Below are positions 35,552 through 45,383 of a stretch of 64,000 nt of DNA, one piece after another (within the stretch, counting starts at the first letter, position 1; each line of letters begins with the position of its first letter). The notes beneath the pieces are model-generated. The model saw only the letters and a list, made by a program, of their open reading frames with translations, had not been told where the DNA came from and ran no database searches. The position numbers and the translations under genes were made by a program. Source of the DNA: Comamonas denitrificans (GTDB lineage Bacteria; Pseudomonadota; Gammaproteobacteria; Burkholderiales; Burkholderiaceae_C); the NCBI RefSeq assembly GCF_017368815.1, contig NZ_JAFNME010000003.1:62001-126000 (forward strand). The letters are read 5' to 3'.

Positions 35552-36409
35552 ATGTTTTCACGCCTGCGTTCCGATATCCAGTGCATTCTTGAGCGCGACC
35601 CGGCAGCGCGCAGCGTCTGGGAAGTTATCACCTGCTATCCCGGCCTGCATGCCATTTGGTGGCACCGGCCTGCGCATTGGTGCTGGAAGCATGGGCTTAA
35701 ATGGCTGGGGCGGTTTACTTCGCACCTGGGGCGGTGGCTGACGGGGATTGAAATTCATCCCGGTGCGGTGATTGGTGAGCGGGTGTTCATTGATCACGGC
35801 ATGGGCGTGGTGATTGGCGAGACGGCGGTGGTTGGCGATGGCTGCACGATTTACCACGGCGTGACCTTGGGCGGCACCTCGCTCTACAAAGGGACGAAGC
35901 GCCATCCTACGTTGGGGCAGAACGTGGTGGTGTCCGCCGGGGCCAAGGTGTTGGGCGGCTTTGAGGTGGGCGATGGCGCCAAAATTGGCTCCAATGCGGT
36001 GGTGCTCAAGCCCGTGCCCGCCGGGGCCACGGCGGTGGGGATTCCGGCCCGCATCATTGCCGCTCAGCAAGGTGAAAGCGCCGATGTGGCCCATCTGCAG
36101 CAGCAAGATTTGATGGGGCCGCAAACCCAGGCCAAGGCCGCAGCCGATGCGGCGGCGAAAGTGGCGGCGGCAGCGGGCACCAGGCCCTCAGGCTTTACTG
36201 CTTACGGGATTACGCAAGAGGACGATCCCATCAGCCAAGCCATGCGCAGCCTGGCCGAAGGCACCGCGACGCACGACCAGCAATTGCAGCTGCTGTGGCA
36301 GGCGGTGGAAAAGCTCTCGGCCAAGCTCAATGCCGATTGCCTGCCGTGCGAGAGCGAACGCACCAGCCATTTTGAAAAAGACCGCATTGACCAGATTTTG
36401 GGCAAGTAA
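35552..36409 (+). CDS. cysE: Serine O-acetyltransferase
   Basis: Acetylates serine for cysteine synthesis. The 285-residue product has the hexapeptide-repeat core [40 protein letters not shown] and [18 protein letters not shown]. An N-terminal helical part is short, and the C-terminal tail of about 100 residues has an Ala/Lys-rich linker and a [20 protein letters not shown] end not seen in E. coli CysE. The tail may be family-specific. The start at 35552 is an ATG; a TTG directly before it is ignored. Confidence 0.92.
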   Translation: MFSRLRSDIQCILERDPAARSVWEVITCYPGLHAIWWHRPAHWCWKHGLKWLGRFTSHLGRWLTGIEIHPGAVIGERVFIDHGMGVVIGETAVVGDGCTIYHGVTLGGTSLYKGTKRHPTLGQNVVVSAGAKVLGGFEVGDGAKIGSNAVVLKPVPAGATAVGIPARIIAAQQGESADVAHLQQQDLMGPQTQAKAAADAAAKVAAAAGTRPSGFTAYGITQEDDPISQAMRSLAEGTATHDQQLQLLWQAVEKLSAKLNADCLPCESERTSHFEKDRIDQILGK

Positions 36410-36514
36410 GCGGCAGCCACCCTGGCCGCCCAGTTCGCCGATGGGCCAGGCGTGCGCGGTTGTGCGCGGTTTTGTAGTGGCACTGTTATGAAAAATCATT
36501 GAAAGGACTTTGGC

Positions 36515-37177
36515 ATGGATGTCTCCCAAGCTCTGCGCGCGCGCCGTTCCGTGCGTGCGTTTACCCCCCAGGTGCCCAGCGCTGCGCTGGTGCAGCAGTT
36601 GATGGAGGATGCCGCGCTGGCGGCCTCGGGCGGCAATCTGCAGCCCTGGCGTGTGGCGGCCTTAACGGGGGGGCCGCTGCAGGCTTTGCTGGTGGAGGTG
36701 GCGGCCACCCCGGCGCAGGAAAGCGATGGCTTGCTCTCTTACCCGCCGGATTTATGGGAGCCCTACCGCACGCGCCGCTTTGTCAATGGCGAAGACATGT
36801 ACCGCTGCCTGGGCATCCCGCGCGAAGACAAGCCGGCCCGCCTGCGCCATTTGGCCAAGAATGCGCAACTGTTCGGCGCACCCGTCGGAATATTTGTGTT
36901 TACCGATGCCCGCATGGGCTACCCGCAGTGGCTGGACTTGGGGATTTATCTGCAGTCTCTGATGCTGCGCGCCACCGAAGAGGGCTTGGCCACCTGTGCC
37001 CAAGGGTTTTGGCGGCGCTATAGCGCGTTGGTTCACCGCCATGTGGCGATGCCCCAGGGCTACCAATTGGCGTACGGCCTGGCTTTGGGGTACGAAGATA
37101 CGGCCGCACCGGTGAATGCATTGCGCACTGCGCGGGCCGATTTTGCTGAATGGGGCAGCCTGCAAGGGTTTGAATAA
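36515..37177 (+). CDS. Nitroreductase family protein
   Basis: The 220-residue FMN-dependent oxidoreductase starts MDVSQALRARRSVRAFTPQ, with the RRSVR phosphate-binding motif. ASGGNLQPWRV and the C-terminal QLAYGLALGYED, then a proline-containing tail, are typical of the NfsB/nitroreductase fold. The physiological substrate is unknown. It has its own ribosome-binding region (GAAAGGA, 10 nt upstream). Single gene between cysE and the gltA terminator. Confidence 0.88.
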   Translation: MDVSQALRARRSVRAFTPQVPSAALVQQLMEDAALAASGGNLQPWRVAALTGGPLQALLVEVAATPAQESDGLLSYPPDLWEPYRTRRFVNGEDMYRCLGIPREDKPARLRHLAKNAQLFGAPVGIFVFTDARMGYPQWLDLGIYLQSLMLRATEEGLATCAQGFWRRYSALVHRHVAMPQGYQLAYGLALGYEDTAAPVNALRTARADFAEWGSLQGFE

Positions 37178-37180
37178 AAG

Positions 37181-37259
37181 AAGTGCTTTGCGCTTGACTA
37201 CCAACGATTTTGAAGTGTTTAAGCCTTTATTCCTTTGATAAACAAGCGCAAACAGCTAT
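37181..37259. repeat. Dispersed repeat copy between the nitroreductase gene and gltA
   Basis: Left arm AAGTGCTTTGCGCTTGACTA and right arm AAACAAGCGCAAACAGCTAT flank an AT-rich centre with AGTGTTTAAGCCTTTATTCC. The left arm is degenerate. Confidence 0.6.
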
Positions 37260-37270
37260 AAAAAAGCGAT

Positions 37271-37306
37271 AAAAAAAGCCAGCAGTGAGGGTGCTGGCTT
37301 TTTTTG
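37271..37306. terminator. Terminator downstream of gltA (likely bidirectional)
   Basis: AGCCAGCA and TGCTGGCT pair around GTGAGGG, with seven A's before and seven T's after. Confidence 0.8.
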
Positions 37307-37354
37307 TTGGGTGCCGCAGCGCAGGCTGCGGCGGGCGGGGGCCGGTGCTGGGTG

Positions 37355-38650
37355 TTACTTGACGTTGCGGGTGGCTGCGCCGGTGAACAGCTGGCGGGGA
37401 CGGCCGATTTTGTACTCAGGGTCACCCATTTGCTCGTTGAGCTGGGCGATCCAGCCCACAGTGCGGGCCAGGGCGAAGATGCCGGTGAACAGATTGACGG
37501 GGATGCCAATGGCGCGTTGCACGATGCCCGAGTAGAAGTCCACGTTCGGGTAGAGCTTGCGCTGCACGAAGTAATCGTCTTCCAGGGCGATTTTTTCCAG
37601 CTTTTTGGCCAGGGCAAACAGGGGGTCGTTTTCCAGACCCAGTTCGGCCAGGATCTCGTTGCAGGTTTCCTGCATCAGCTTGGCGCGCGGGTCGTAGTTT
37701 TTGTACACGCGGTGGCCAAAGCCCATCAGTTTCACGCCGCTGCTCTTGTCTTTGACCTGCTCCATGAACTCGCCCACCTTGGCGATACCGCCATTGGCTT
37801 GGATGTGCTCCAGCATGTTCAGGCAGGCTTCGTTGGCACCGCCGTGGGCAGGGCCCCACAGGCAGGCGACACCGGCTGAGATGGCGGCAAATGGGTTGGT
37901 GCCCGACGAGCCGCACAGGCGCACGGTGGAAGTCGAGGCGTTTTGCTCGTGGTCAGCGTGCAGGATGAAGATGCGGTCCAGGGCGCGCTCCACCACCGGA
38001 TTGACTTTGTACTCTTCGCAGGGGTTGCCAAACATCATGCGCATGAAGTTGCCAGCGTACGACAGGTCGTTTTGCGGGTACATGAAGGGCTGGCCCACGC
38101 CGTATTTGTAGGCCATGGCCACCAGGGTCGGCATTTTGGCGATCAGGCGGATGGCGGCAATTTCGCGGTGCTCGGCGTTGTGCACGTCGGTGCTGTCGTG
38201 GTAGAAGGCCGACAAAGCGCCCACTAAGCCGGTCAGCACGGCCATGGGGTGGGCATCGCGGCGGAAGCCACGCAGGAAATACTGCATCTGGTCGTGCACC
38301 ATGGTGTGCTGGTTCACGCGGGCTTCAAAGGCGGCTTTTTCCTGGGCGTTGGGCAGTTCGCCGTTCAGCAGCAGGTAGCAAGTTTCCAGGAAGTTGCAGT
38401 TGTTGGCCAGTTGCTCGATGGGGTAGCCACGGTAGAGCAATTCGCCCTTGTCGCCGTCAATGTAGGTGATGGCCGATTGGCAGGCAGCGGTCGAAAGGAA
38501 ACCGGGGTCGTAGGTAAACATGCCCGATTGGCCGTACAGCTTGCGGATGTCGATCACATCCGGGCCGACAGTGCCCTGGTAAACGGGCAGCTCAACACTG
38601 GGGGCACCGTTGCTAAACGAGAGGGTTGCTTTGTTGTCAGCGAGTTTCAT
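37355..38650 (-). CDS. gltA: Citrate synthase
   Basis: The 431-residue type II citrate synthase of the TCA cycle has the N-terminal domain ([20 protein letters not shown]) and the catalytic parts [25 protein letters not shown] and [16 protein letters not shown] with the active-site His/Asp. The ATG at 38650 has GGAG close upstream; the earlier TTG is not used. It lies 76 bp after sdhE on the same strand, probably in one long transcript with the sdh genes and gntR. Confidence 0.96.
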   Translation of the reverse strand: MKLADNKATLSFSNGAPSVELPVYQGTVGPDVIDIRKLYGQSGMFTYDPGFLSTAACQSAITYIDGDKGELLYRGYPIEQLANNCNFLETCYLLLNGELPNAQEKAAFEARVNQHTMVHDQMQYFLRGFRRDAHPMAVLTGLVGALSAFYHDSTDVHNAEHREIAAIRLIAKMPTLVAMAYKYGVGQPFMYPQNDLSYAGNFMRMMFGNPCEEYKVNPVVERALDRIFILHADHEQNASTSTVRLCGSSGTNPFAAISAGVACLWGPAHGGANEACLNMLEHIQANGGIAKVGEFMEQVKDKSSGVKLMGFGHRVYKNYDPRAKLMQETCNEILAELGLENDPLFALAKKLEKIALEDDYFVQRKLYPNVDFYSGIVQRAIGIPVNLFTGIFALARTVGWIAQLNEQMGDPEYKIGRPRQLFTGAATRNVK

Positions 38651-38725
38651 CTCCAACTTCCTTTTCAGTCATTTCAGTCATGCCACTGAAACCGTGGCGG
38701 GCTTTTTTGGGGCAGTACGGCGGAA

Positions 38726-38998
38726 TTAGCGCTTGCGCACCATCTCCAGCACTGCGGTTACTTCGGGGGTATCCAGATCGCCCTGGGGCTCGGTGCGCCG
38801 CAAGAACAAATTCATCAAATCGTTGTCCGCCAAGTTCATCAGGGCGGTCCAGGCATCGGCATGCCGCTGCGTCAGCTGGTGGCCGTAGGTCGTAAAAAAC
38901 CGCTCGATGTACAAGTCGTTCTCGACCAGCCCGCGCCGGCTACGCCAGCGCAGGAGGTCGATTTCGCGTTGTTCGAGCAGCGTATCTGCTGCGGCCAT
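38726..38998 (-). CDS. sdhE: FAD assembly factor SdhE
   Basis: The 90-residue protein promotes flavinylation of SdhA. It has the RGxxE-type motif in SRRGLVENDLYIERF and an all-helical pattern with DAWTALMNLADNDLMNLF. It starts 4 nt after the sdhB stop and precedes gltA, the usual order in this lineage. Confidence 0.93.
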   Translation of the reverse strand: MAAADTLLEQREIDLLRWRSRRGLVENDLYIERFFTTYGHQLTQRHADAWTALMNLADNDLMNLFLRRTEPQGDLDTPEVTAVLEMVRKR

Positions 38999-39001
38999 GG
39001 C

Positions 39002-39706
39002 TTAAATGGTGCGGCGGGCGACCAATTCCTTGATCTTGCCGATGGCTTTGGCGGGCTTCAAACCCTTGGGGCACACGTCCACGCAGTTCATGATGGTGTG
39101 GCAGCGGAACAGGCGGTAGGGGTCTTCCAGATTGTCCAGGCGCTCGGAGGTGCTCGTGTCGCGGCTGTCGGCGATGAAGCGGTAGGCTTGCAGCAAGCCG
39201 GCCGGACCAACGAATTTGTCCGGATTCCACCAGAAGCTGGGGCAGGCGGTCGAGCAGCTGGCGCACAAGATGCATTCGTACAAGCCATCGAGCTCTTCGC
39301 GCTCTTCGGGCGACTGCAGGCGCTCTTTGTCCTCGGCGGCGTAGATATCGCTTTGCAGGTAGGGCTTGATGGAGTGGTACTGCTTGAAGAACTGCGTCAT
39401 GTCCACGATCAGGTCGCGGATCACGGGCAGGCCCGGCAGGGGCTTCAACACGATGTCCCCTTTCAGGGTGTTCATGTTGGTCAGGCAGGCCAGGCCGTTT
39501 TTGCCGTTGATGTTCATCGCATCCGAGCCGCACACGCCTTCGCGGCAGGAGCGGCGAAAGGCGATGGTGGGGTCCATTTTCTTTAGCTTGACCAAGGCAT
39601 CGAGCAGCATGCGCTCGTGGCCATCGAGCTCTACTTGCACGGTTTGCATGTAGGGCTTGGCATCTTTATCAGGGTCGTAACGGTAGATTTTGAAGGTACG
39701 TAGCAT
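39002..39706 (-). CDS. sdhB: Succinate dehydrogenase iron-sulfur subunit
   Basis: The 234-residue subunit carries the [2Fe-2S] cysteines in [22 protein letters not shown] and the [4Fe-4S]/[3Fe-4S] motifs [18 protein letters not shown] and CVDVCPKGL. It passes electrons from FAD in SdhA to ubiquinone at the membrane anchor. It follows sdhA by 39 bp. Confidence 0.97.
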   Translation of the reverse strand: MLRTFKIYRYDPDKDAKPYMQTVQVELDGHERMLLDALVKLKKMDPTIAFRRSCREGVCGSDAMNINGKNGLACLTNMNTLKGDIVLKPLPGLPVIRDLIVDMTQFFKQYHSIKPYLQSDIYAAEDKERLQSPEEREELDGLYECILCASCSTACPSFWWNPDKFVGPAGLLQAYRFIADSRDTSTSERLDNLEDPYRLFRCHTIMNCVDVCPKGLKPAKAIGKIKELVARRTI

Positions 39707-39745
39707 GGTGATCTTCTTTAAAAAGCAGCGTGAATGACAAGGCGC

Positions 39746-41551
39746 TTAGAACGTGCGCACTTTGGGTGGAATGCTTTCCACGGTCAAAGGCTTCATGTTC
39801 ACGGGCTTGTAGGTCAGGCTGTTGGTGGCGCTGTCCCACAGCGTGTGCTTCAGCCATTCCTTGTCGTTACGGCCCAGGGGATGCTCTGGGTGGTCGGCAG
39901 GGTGCTCGTAGTCGTACACGGTGTGGGCACCACGGCATTCTTTGCGGGCGGCGGCCGACACCATGGTGGCTTGGGCCACCTCGATCAGGTTGTCCACCTC
40001 CAGCGCTTCCATGCGGGCGGTGTTCCACACTTTGGATTTGTCCTGCAAGGTAACTTGGCCCACTTTTTGGCGGATTTCGGCGATTTTGACCACGCCTTCG
40101 TCCATGCTCTTTTGCGTGCGGAACACGCCGGCATGGGTTTGCATGGTTTGGCGGATTTCGCCAGCCAAGTCTTGGGCGTAGATGCCGTCCTTGGAGTTGT
40201 CCAATTGGTTCAGACGCTCAAGGGTGCGGTCGCTGCCGTTGGTAGGCACTTCTTTGTGTTCGCCAAAGTCTTTGACGTACGAGGTGATGTGCTTGCCCGC
40301 AGATTTGCCAAATACCAGCAAATCGAGCAGCGAGTTGGTGCCCAGGCGGTTGGCACCGTGTACCGATACCGCAGCGCATTCGCCCACGGCGTACAGGCCA
40401 TTGACGACCTTGTTCTGTGTGCCATCCCAGGTGACCACTTGGCCGTGGATGTTGGTGGGGATGCCGCCCATTTGGTAGTGAATGGTGGGCACGACGGGAA
40501 TGGGCTCTTTGGTGATATCGACGTTGGCAAAGTTGTGGCCAATCTCTTCCACCGAGGGCAGGCGCTTGCGAATGGTTTCGGCACCCAGGTGGTCCAGCTT
40601 CATCAGGATGTAATCCTTGTTGGGGCCACAGCCGCGACCTTCTTTGATTTCCTGGTCCATCGAGCGCGAGACGAAGTCACGCGGTGCCAAGTCTTTTAAA
40701 GTAGGGGCGTAGCGTTCCATGAACGCTTCGCCTTCGCTATTCAAAAGAATAGCGCCTTCCCCACGACAGCCTTCGGTTAGCAGAACGCCAGCACCAGCAA
40801 CGCCAGTGGGGTGGAACTGCCAGAACTCCAAATCTTGTAGCGGGATGCCAGCGCGCGCTGCCATGCCTAGGCCGTCGCCGGTGTTGATGAAGGCGTTGGT
40901 CGAGGCTTGGAAAATACGGCCTGCGCCGCCGGTGGCCAGCAGCACGGCTTTGGCGTGCAGCTCGTACAGGTCGCCGGTTTCCAGTTCGATGGCGGTTACG
41001 CCCACCACGTCGCCTTGGGTGTTGCGGATCAAATCCAGCGCCATCCACTCGACAAAGAAGTTGGTTTTGTAGGCCACGTTCTTTTGGTACAGGGTGTGCA
41101 GCATGGCGTGGCCGGTACGGTCAGCCGCTGCGCAAGCGCGTTGCACGGGTTTTTCGCCGTAGTTGGAGGTGTGGCCACCAAAGGGGCGCTGGTAGATGGT
41201 GCCGTCGGCGTTGCGGTCAAACGGCATGCCAAAGTGTTCCAGCTCGATCACCACCTTGGGTGCTTCGCGGCACATGAATTCGACCGCATCTTGGTCAGAG
41301 AGCCAGTCTCCGCCTTTGATGGTGTCGTAAAAGTGGTAGTGCCAGTTGTCCTCGCTCATATTGCCCAGCGATGCCGAAACGCCACCTTGCGCGGCCACGG
41401 TGTGCGAGCGGGTGGGGAAAACCTTGGACAGGGAGGCCACCGACAGGCCGGCCTTGGACAGTTCAATCGCGGCACGCAGCCCCGAGCCGCCGGCGCCGAC
41501 GATCACAACGTCAAATTTACGCTTGGTGATATTTGCTTTGGAGTAGCTCAT
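39746..41551 (-). CDS. sdhA: Succinate dehydrogenase flavoprotein subunit
   Basis: The 601-residue catalytic subunit of complex II has the Rossmann start FDVVIVGAGGSGLRAAIE, the covalent FAD histidine at about residue 50 (RSHTVAAQGG), and the active-site segment HPTGVAGAGVLLTEGCRGEG. The C-terminal arginine-rich part is intact. It lies 39 bp after sdhD and before sdhB. Confidence 0.97.
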   Translation of the reverse strand: MSYSKANITKRKFDVVIVGAGGSGLRAAIELSKAGLSVASLSKVFPTRSHTVAAQGGVSASLGNMSEDNWHYHFYDTIKGGDWLSDQDAVEFMCREAPKVVIELEHFGMPFDRNADGTIYQRPFGGHTSNYGEKPVQRACAAADRTGHAMLHTLYQKNVAYKTNFFVEWMALDLIRNTQGDVVGVTAIELETGDLYELHAKAVLLATGGAGRIFQASTNAFINTGDGLGMAARAGIPLQDLEFWQFHPTGVAGAGVLLTEGCRGEGAILLNSEGEAFMERYAPTLKDLAPRDFVSRSMDQEIKEGRGCGPNKDYILMKLDHLGAETIRKRLPSVEEIGHNFANVDITKEPIPVVPTIHYQMGGIPTNIHGQVVTWDGTQNKVVNGLYAVGECAAVSVHGANRLGTNSLLDLLVFGKSAGKHITSYVKDFGEHKEVPTNGSDRTLERLNQLDNSKDGIYAQDLAGEIRQTMQTHAGVFRTQKSMDEGVVKIAEIRQKVGQVTLQDKSKVWNTARMEALEVDNLIEVAQATMVSAAARKECRGAHTVYDYEHPADHPEHPLGRNDKEWLKHTLWDSATNSLTYKPVNMKPLTVESIPPKVRTF

Positions 41552-41590
41552 TCTTAACTTTCAAATAATGCGTCATTCACAGCCAGCGGC

Positions 41591-41959
41591 TTAAATGCGC
41601 CACAAAACTTCAAAACCCCAGGCAGCGCAGCCCACGAGCCACACCACGGTCAAGGATTGCAAGGTAAAGCGCAGACCGGCAGCAGGCACATAGTCCATCC
41701 AGACGTTGCGCACCCCTACCCAGGCGTGCCACAGCACCGAGACGATGACGCTGGCGGTGATGAACTTCATCCATTGGGGGGCAAAAATGCCGGCCCACAG
41801 CTCGTAGCCGATAGGGCCTTTGGTCAGCAGCAGCTGGGCCAGGATGATGGCGGTGAACGCGATGATCACAACGGCGCTGGCGCGTTGCACCAGCCAGTCA
41901 CGGGCACCGTAGTGGGCGCCGGTGACGATGCGTTTGGTGCCGTAATTCACGGAAGACAT
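41591..41959 (-). CDS. sdhD: Succinate dehydrogenase membrane anchor, SdhD
   Basis: The 122-residue anchor has three hydrophobic helices and begins MSSVNYGTKRIVTGAHYGAR, with RDWLVQRASAVVI early and WHAWVGVRNVWMDY in the loop before helix 3. The ATG at 41959 fits; the upstream extension of the frame has no support. Confidence 0.92.
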   Translation of the reverse strand: MSSVNYGTKRIVTGAHYGARDWLVQRASAVVIIAFTAIILAQLLLTKGPIGYELWAGIFAPQWMKFITASVIVSVLWHAWVGVRNVWMDYVPAAGLRFTLQSLTVVWLVGCAAWGFEVLWRI

Positions 41960-41996
41960 AGCTTTTTCCTTTGTAAAACGGGTGAATGCGGTGAAA

Positions 41997-42431
41997 TCAG
42001 TACAGGCCAAACAGCTTGGCGCCCAGCACAATGGTCAGGCCCAGGCTGACCACCAGCACGGCGATGGCCGAGGAGGCACCCCACTGTTTGGTGATGCGCT
42101 CGTGGTTCATATCCACCAAAATGTGGCGAATGCCGGCGCACAGGTGGTGCAGATAACCCCAGATCAGGCCCAGGGTGGCCAGTTTGATCAACCAGCCTGG
42201 TACAAAGCCCAAGCCTTCGTTGAAAGCGCCCTTGAAGGTGGCAAATGAAATTTCCGAGGACAGTGAGGTGTCGAACATCCAAAAGACGAAAGGCAACAAG
42301 ATAAACATCAGCATGCCGCTAATGCGGTGCAGGATGGATACCTTGCCAGCCCACGGCAGGCGGTAGGTCGGGAGGTCACTGAAGACGTTAATGTTGCGGA
42401 ACTCGGGCCGCTTTTTGGCTTGGTCGGTCAT
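41997..42431 (-). CDS. sdhC: Succinate dehydrogenase cytochrome b556 subunit, SdhC
   Basis: The 144-residue heme-bearing anchor has three helices. SILHRISGMLMFILLP is the SdhC signature, and HHLCAGIRHILVDMNHE carries the axial heme histidine region. First of the sdhCDAB-sdhE genes, 96 bp after the gntR stop on the same strand. Confidence 0.94.
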   Translation of the reverse strand: MTDQAKKRPEFRNINVFSDLPTYRLPWAGKVSILHRISGMLMFILLPFVFWMFDTSLSSEISFATFKGAFNEGLGFVPGWLIKLATLGLIWGYLHHLCAGIRHILVDMNHERITKQWGASSAIAVLVVSLGLTIVLGAKLFGLY

Positions 42432-42527
42432 GATTGTCAGACTTTCGATGATGTAACTGCGTGGTAATCGCAAAAAGGCAAACGGACGGGATTTTATGGC
42501 AAGCCCATGGCATGAGGCTTACAACGA

Positions 42528-43322
42528 TTAACTTAATGCATTGCGGTAGTGGTGGCTGTCGGTCAAATACAGGCCCCGGCGCAGTTCCATGGGCTTGTCG
42601 TTGTAGGTGAAGGTGACACGTTCGACGCTTAAGACGGGTGTTGCCGTTGTGGTGTTAAGCCATTGGGCTTGCTGCGCATCGGGCAGGACGGCACGGATTT
42701 TTTCTTCTGCACGCACCATGCGCACCCCATATTCCATTTCAAACATGGCATAGGTGGGGCCGGGGTAATGGGCCATTTGCTCAGCGTTGAGGCCTTTGAA
42801 GACGGGGCTGGGCAGCCAAATGTCTTCCAAAATGGTGGGCGTGTTGTTAAAAGAAAGTATGCGGCGCACATGGATGACGCTGTCGCCAGTGCGCAATTGC
42901 AGTGTGCGGGCAATGTCGGCGCTGGCACGAATGCGTTTGCATTCGATGATGCTGCGCTGGGCGCGCCCTTCATCTTGCTGTTGGCCAATGTCGGGATGCA
43001 GTTGCAAAAAGCGGTATTGCACCTGCTCTTCATTGTGTGTGGCGACAAAAGTGCCTTTGCCTTGGCGGCGGGTTACCAAGTTTTCTGCGGCCAATTCATC
43101 AATGGCTTTGCGCACTGTGCCCTGACTGACCTTGAAGCGGCCAGCCAACTCGATTTCGCTGGGGATGAGCTCGCCCGGTTTCCACTCTCCCGCTTGCAAG
43201 CTTTGCAAAATCAGGCCTTTGATTTGTTGGTACAAGGGACTGAAGGCGGGCGTTTGCACCACCGCGCTGTCGTTGCGCGCAGGGGTTGGGGTGTCGGGGG
43301 AAAGGGCGGTATTGGGAGGCAT
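42528..43322 (-). CDS. GntR/HutC-family transcriptional regulator of the TCA gene cluster
   Basis: The 264-residue regulator has an N-terminal winged helix (LYQQIKGLILQSLQAGEWKP, then LIPSEIELAGRFKVSQGTVR) and a C-terminal UTRA effector domain (GLNAEQMAHYPGPTYAMFEM, VLSVERVTFTYNDKPMELRR) of the HutC type. It is directly upstream of sdhC. The palindromic site 71 bp upstream is repeated exactly before mdh, which suggests it controls gntR-sdh-gltA and mdh. The ligand is not known but should be a small carboxylate or related molecule. Confidence 0.9.
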   Translation of the reverse strand: MPPNTALSPDTPTPARNDSAVVQTPAFSPLYQQIKGLILQSLQAGEWKPGELIPSEIELAGRFKVSQGTVRKAIDELAAENLVTRRQGKGTFVATHNEEQVQYRFLQLHPDIGQQQDEGRAQRSIIECKRIRASADIARTLQLRTGDSVIHVRRILSFNNTPTILEDIWLPSPVFKGLNAEQMAHYPGPTYAMFEMEYGVRMVRAEEKIRAVLPDAQQAQWLNTTTATPVLSVERVTFTYNDKPMELRRGLYLTDSHHYRNALS

Positions 43323-43392
43323 GTTTAAAACAGGTGCTGTTCAGTCTGTATGGTCGCAGGCTGAAGAAGCATGGTGTTCCGTGCCATCTATC

Positions 43393-43417
43393 ATATCTTA
43401 TATAAGACATAAGACAA
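43393..43417. promoter_or_regulatory. 25-bp palindromic operator upstream of gntR, identical to the one upstream of mdh
   Basis: The core TCTTATATAAGA is a perfect palindrome, and the extended site reads TCTTATATAAGACATAAGAC with flanking AT and AA. It lies 71-95 bp before the gntR ATG and is the same, base for base, as 47332-47356. Confidence 0.75.
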
Positions 43418-43467
43418 GCTGTACGCACACCTGTGCAGAGATCGTAAACATGTTCTGGCCAGCAGGT

Positions 43468-44097
43468 TCAGGTGCTGGCGATTTGCCCTGCTTGCGCAAT
43501 GGTGTCAGCCAGAGTGCCTAAAAAAGCTTCGCGCTCGGTGGTGGTGACATCAAAAAGCTCCAGTACCCCAGCCCCGCGAAAGGCGGCAAACACGGTGATG
43601 GCGACCCCCTGGGGGTGAGGGTGGTGCTCGGTGATTTCAGGGAAGGTTTGCAAAAATTGCGCATAAAACCCGTGGTCCACTTGCACCCGCTGTGCATTGA
43701 TGTGGGCAAACAAGGCGGAAGAAGGCTTGCAGCCTAAAAACAAACTCCACGCTGCTTGGTAGTGGGGCGTGCAAAAAACATTCTTCCAGGCCCGCTGGAC
43801 AAAATCGTGGGCCCGCTCAGGCAGGGGCAGTGCGCGGTCTGGCCAGATGCTGCCTTGGGCGCTCAAGGGTTCTGTGATTTCTTGTACCAGCCGCTCCATG
43901 AGCGCATCCCGGGTTTTGAAATGGTGCTGCAAAGCCCCCAGCGAGACTTGCGCTTTGCGGGCGATGGCCTGCAAGGTCGCCCCCTTAAAGCCTTCTTCGT
44001 GCAGCAGTTGCAGCGCAGCGTCAATCAGTTTGCGTTGGGTGTTTTCTACGCGTTCGGTCTGTGAGATGCGTTGGCGGCGGTGGGGCGTACGATCCAT
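43468..44097 (-). CDS. TetR-family regulator of the aromatic amino-acid block
   Basis: The 209-residue protein has the TetR N-terminal helix-turn-helix (LIDAALQLLHEEGFKGATLQ, IARKAQVSLGALQHHFKTRD). The C-terminal ligand domain is divergent (VQRAWKNVFCTPHYQAAWSL). It is divergent from hppD across a 167-bp promoter with two dyads, so it most likely represses hppD-phhB-phhA. The ATG at 44097 is used; a TTG nine bases earlier is not. Confidence 0.85.
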   Translation of the reverse strand: MDRTPHRRQRISQTERVENTQRKLIDAALQLLHEEGFKGATLQAIARKAQVSLGALQHHFKTRDALMERLVQEITEPLSAQGSIWPDRALPLPERAHDFVQRAWKNVFCTPHYQAAWSLFLGCKPSSALFAHINAQRVQVDHGFYAQFLQTFPEITEHHPHPQGVAITVFAAFRGAGVLELFDVTTTEREAFLGTLADTIAQAGQIAST

Positions 44098-44138
44098 TGC
44101 GGGCAAGAAAAAAGGGAGATAAAGGCTTGATATATAGC

Positions 44139-44161
44139 ATGCAAGCGATGGCTGCTTGCAT
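44139..44161. promoter_or_regulatory. Perfect dyad between tetR and hppD (putative TetR operator)
   Basis: ATGCAAGC at 44139-44146 and GCTTGCAT at 44154-44161 with a 7-bp spacer form an exact inverted repeat. A second, weaker dyad (ACTTTGTACAAAAGT) follows near 44163-44178. Confidence 0.55.
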
Positions 44162-44264
44162 AACTTTGTACAAAAGTCTATAGGTGAAATTTTTAATTAA
44201 ATAAAACTTTATTGTTTTTATAGTTGATATCTGTCAATTATTTACACGATCAAGGATCATCGCA

Positions 44265-45365
44265 ATGACCGACCTGACAAGCAATCCTATGGGGCTGATG
44301 GGCTTTGAGTTTGTTGAATTCGCCTCACCCAAGGCCGGGGTGCTGGAGCCTTTGTTTGAAAAAATGGGCTTTACCGAGGTGGCACGCCACCGCTCGAAAG
44401 ATGTGTCTTTGTACCGCCAGGGCGATATCAACTTCATCATCAACCGCGAACCAAAAAGTATAGCTGGCTACTTCGCTGCAGAGCACGGTCCAAGTGCTTG
44501 TGGCTTGGCATTTCGCGTCAAAGATGCGCACCATGCTTTTAAACGTGCATTAGAACTGGGCGCACAGCCGATTGATATTCCCACCGGGCCGATGGAGTTG
44601 CGCTTGCCAGCCATTAAAGGCATTGGCGGAGCGCCCTTGTACCTGATCGACCGGTTTGAAGACGGTAAATCGATCTACGACATTGATTTTGAGTGGCTGC
44701 CCAACGTGCAGCGCCACCCGCAGGGCTTTGGTTTTTCAGTGGTGGATCACCTGACGCACAACGTTTACCGAGGGCGCATGGCGCACTGGGCAGATTTTTA
44801 CGAGAGGCTGTTCAACTTCCGCGAGATTCGCTATTTCGACATCCAGGGTGAATACACCGGCTTGACCTCCAAAGCCATGACTGCGCCTGACGGGCTGATC
44901 CGCATCCCCCTGAATGAAGAGGCCAAACAAGGCGGCGGGCAGATCGAAGAGTTTTTGATGCAGTTCAATGGCGAAGGCATTCAGCACATCGCGCTGCTGT
45001 GCGACAACTTGGTTGCGGCGATTGACCAATTGCAGCTGGCCGGCATCCCGCTGCTGACAGCACCCAATGAGGTCTATTACCAAAACCTGGAAAAACGCTT
45101 ACCGGGCCACGGCCAGCCGGTGCCCGATTTGCAGGCGCGGGGCATTTTGCTCGATGGCACGACTGAGGGCGGAAAGCCGCGCTTGCTACTGCAAATTTTT
45201 TCTGAGCCGCTGCTCGGGCCCGTATTCTTTGAATTCATTGAACGCCAGGGCGATTACCGTGAAGGCTTTGGTGAAGGCAATTTCAAAGCGTTGTTTGAAT
45301 CGTTGGAGCGCGATCAGGTGCGCCGTGGTGCGATTGCCGGGGCGCTTGCTGCTGAGGCGGGCTAA
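44265..45365 (+). CDS. hppD: 4-hydroxyphenylpyruvate dioxygenase
   Basis: Fe(II) enzyme that turns 4-hydroxyphenylpyruvate into homogentisate in tyrosine breakdown. In the 366-residue product the facial triad is visible: H162 in [10 protein letters not shown]241 in [11 protein letters not shown] and E323 in [11 protein letters not shown]. The start at 44265 has AAGGATC about 8 nt upstream. It leads the hppD-phhB-phhA-SDR operon and is divergent from tetR. Homogentisate-degradation genes are not in the window. Confidence 0.95.
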   Translation: MTDLTSNPMGLMGFEFVEFASPKAGVLEPLFEKMGFTEVARHRSKDVSLYRQGDINFIINREPKSIAGYFAAEHGPSACGLAFRVKDAHHAFKRALELGAQPIDIPTGPMELRLPAIKGIGGAPLYLIDRFEDGKSIYDIDFEWLPNVQRHPQGFGFSVVDHLTHNVYRGRMAHWADFYERLFNFREIRYFDIQGEYTGLTSKAMTAPDGLIRIPLNEEAKQGGGQIEEFLMQFNGEGIQHIALLCDNLVAAIDQLQLAGIPLLTAPNEVYYQNLEKRLPGHGQPVPDLQARGILLDGTTEGGKPRLLLQIFSEPLLGPVFFEFIERQGDYREGFGEGNFKALFESLERDQVRRGAIAGALAAEAG

Positions 45366-45383
45366 CCACCAAGGAGTATTGCT

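Noticed and set aside
39746-39765. TTAGAACGTG at the sdhA stop resembling the MITE end
   Set aside because: Only the first ten bases match and the rest (CGCACTTTGG) does not; it encodes the normal SdhA C-terminus.
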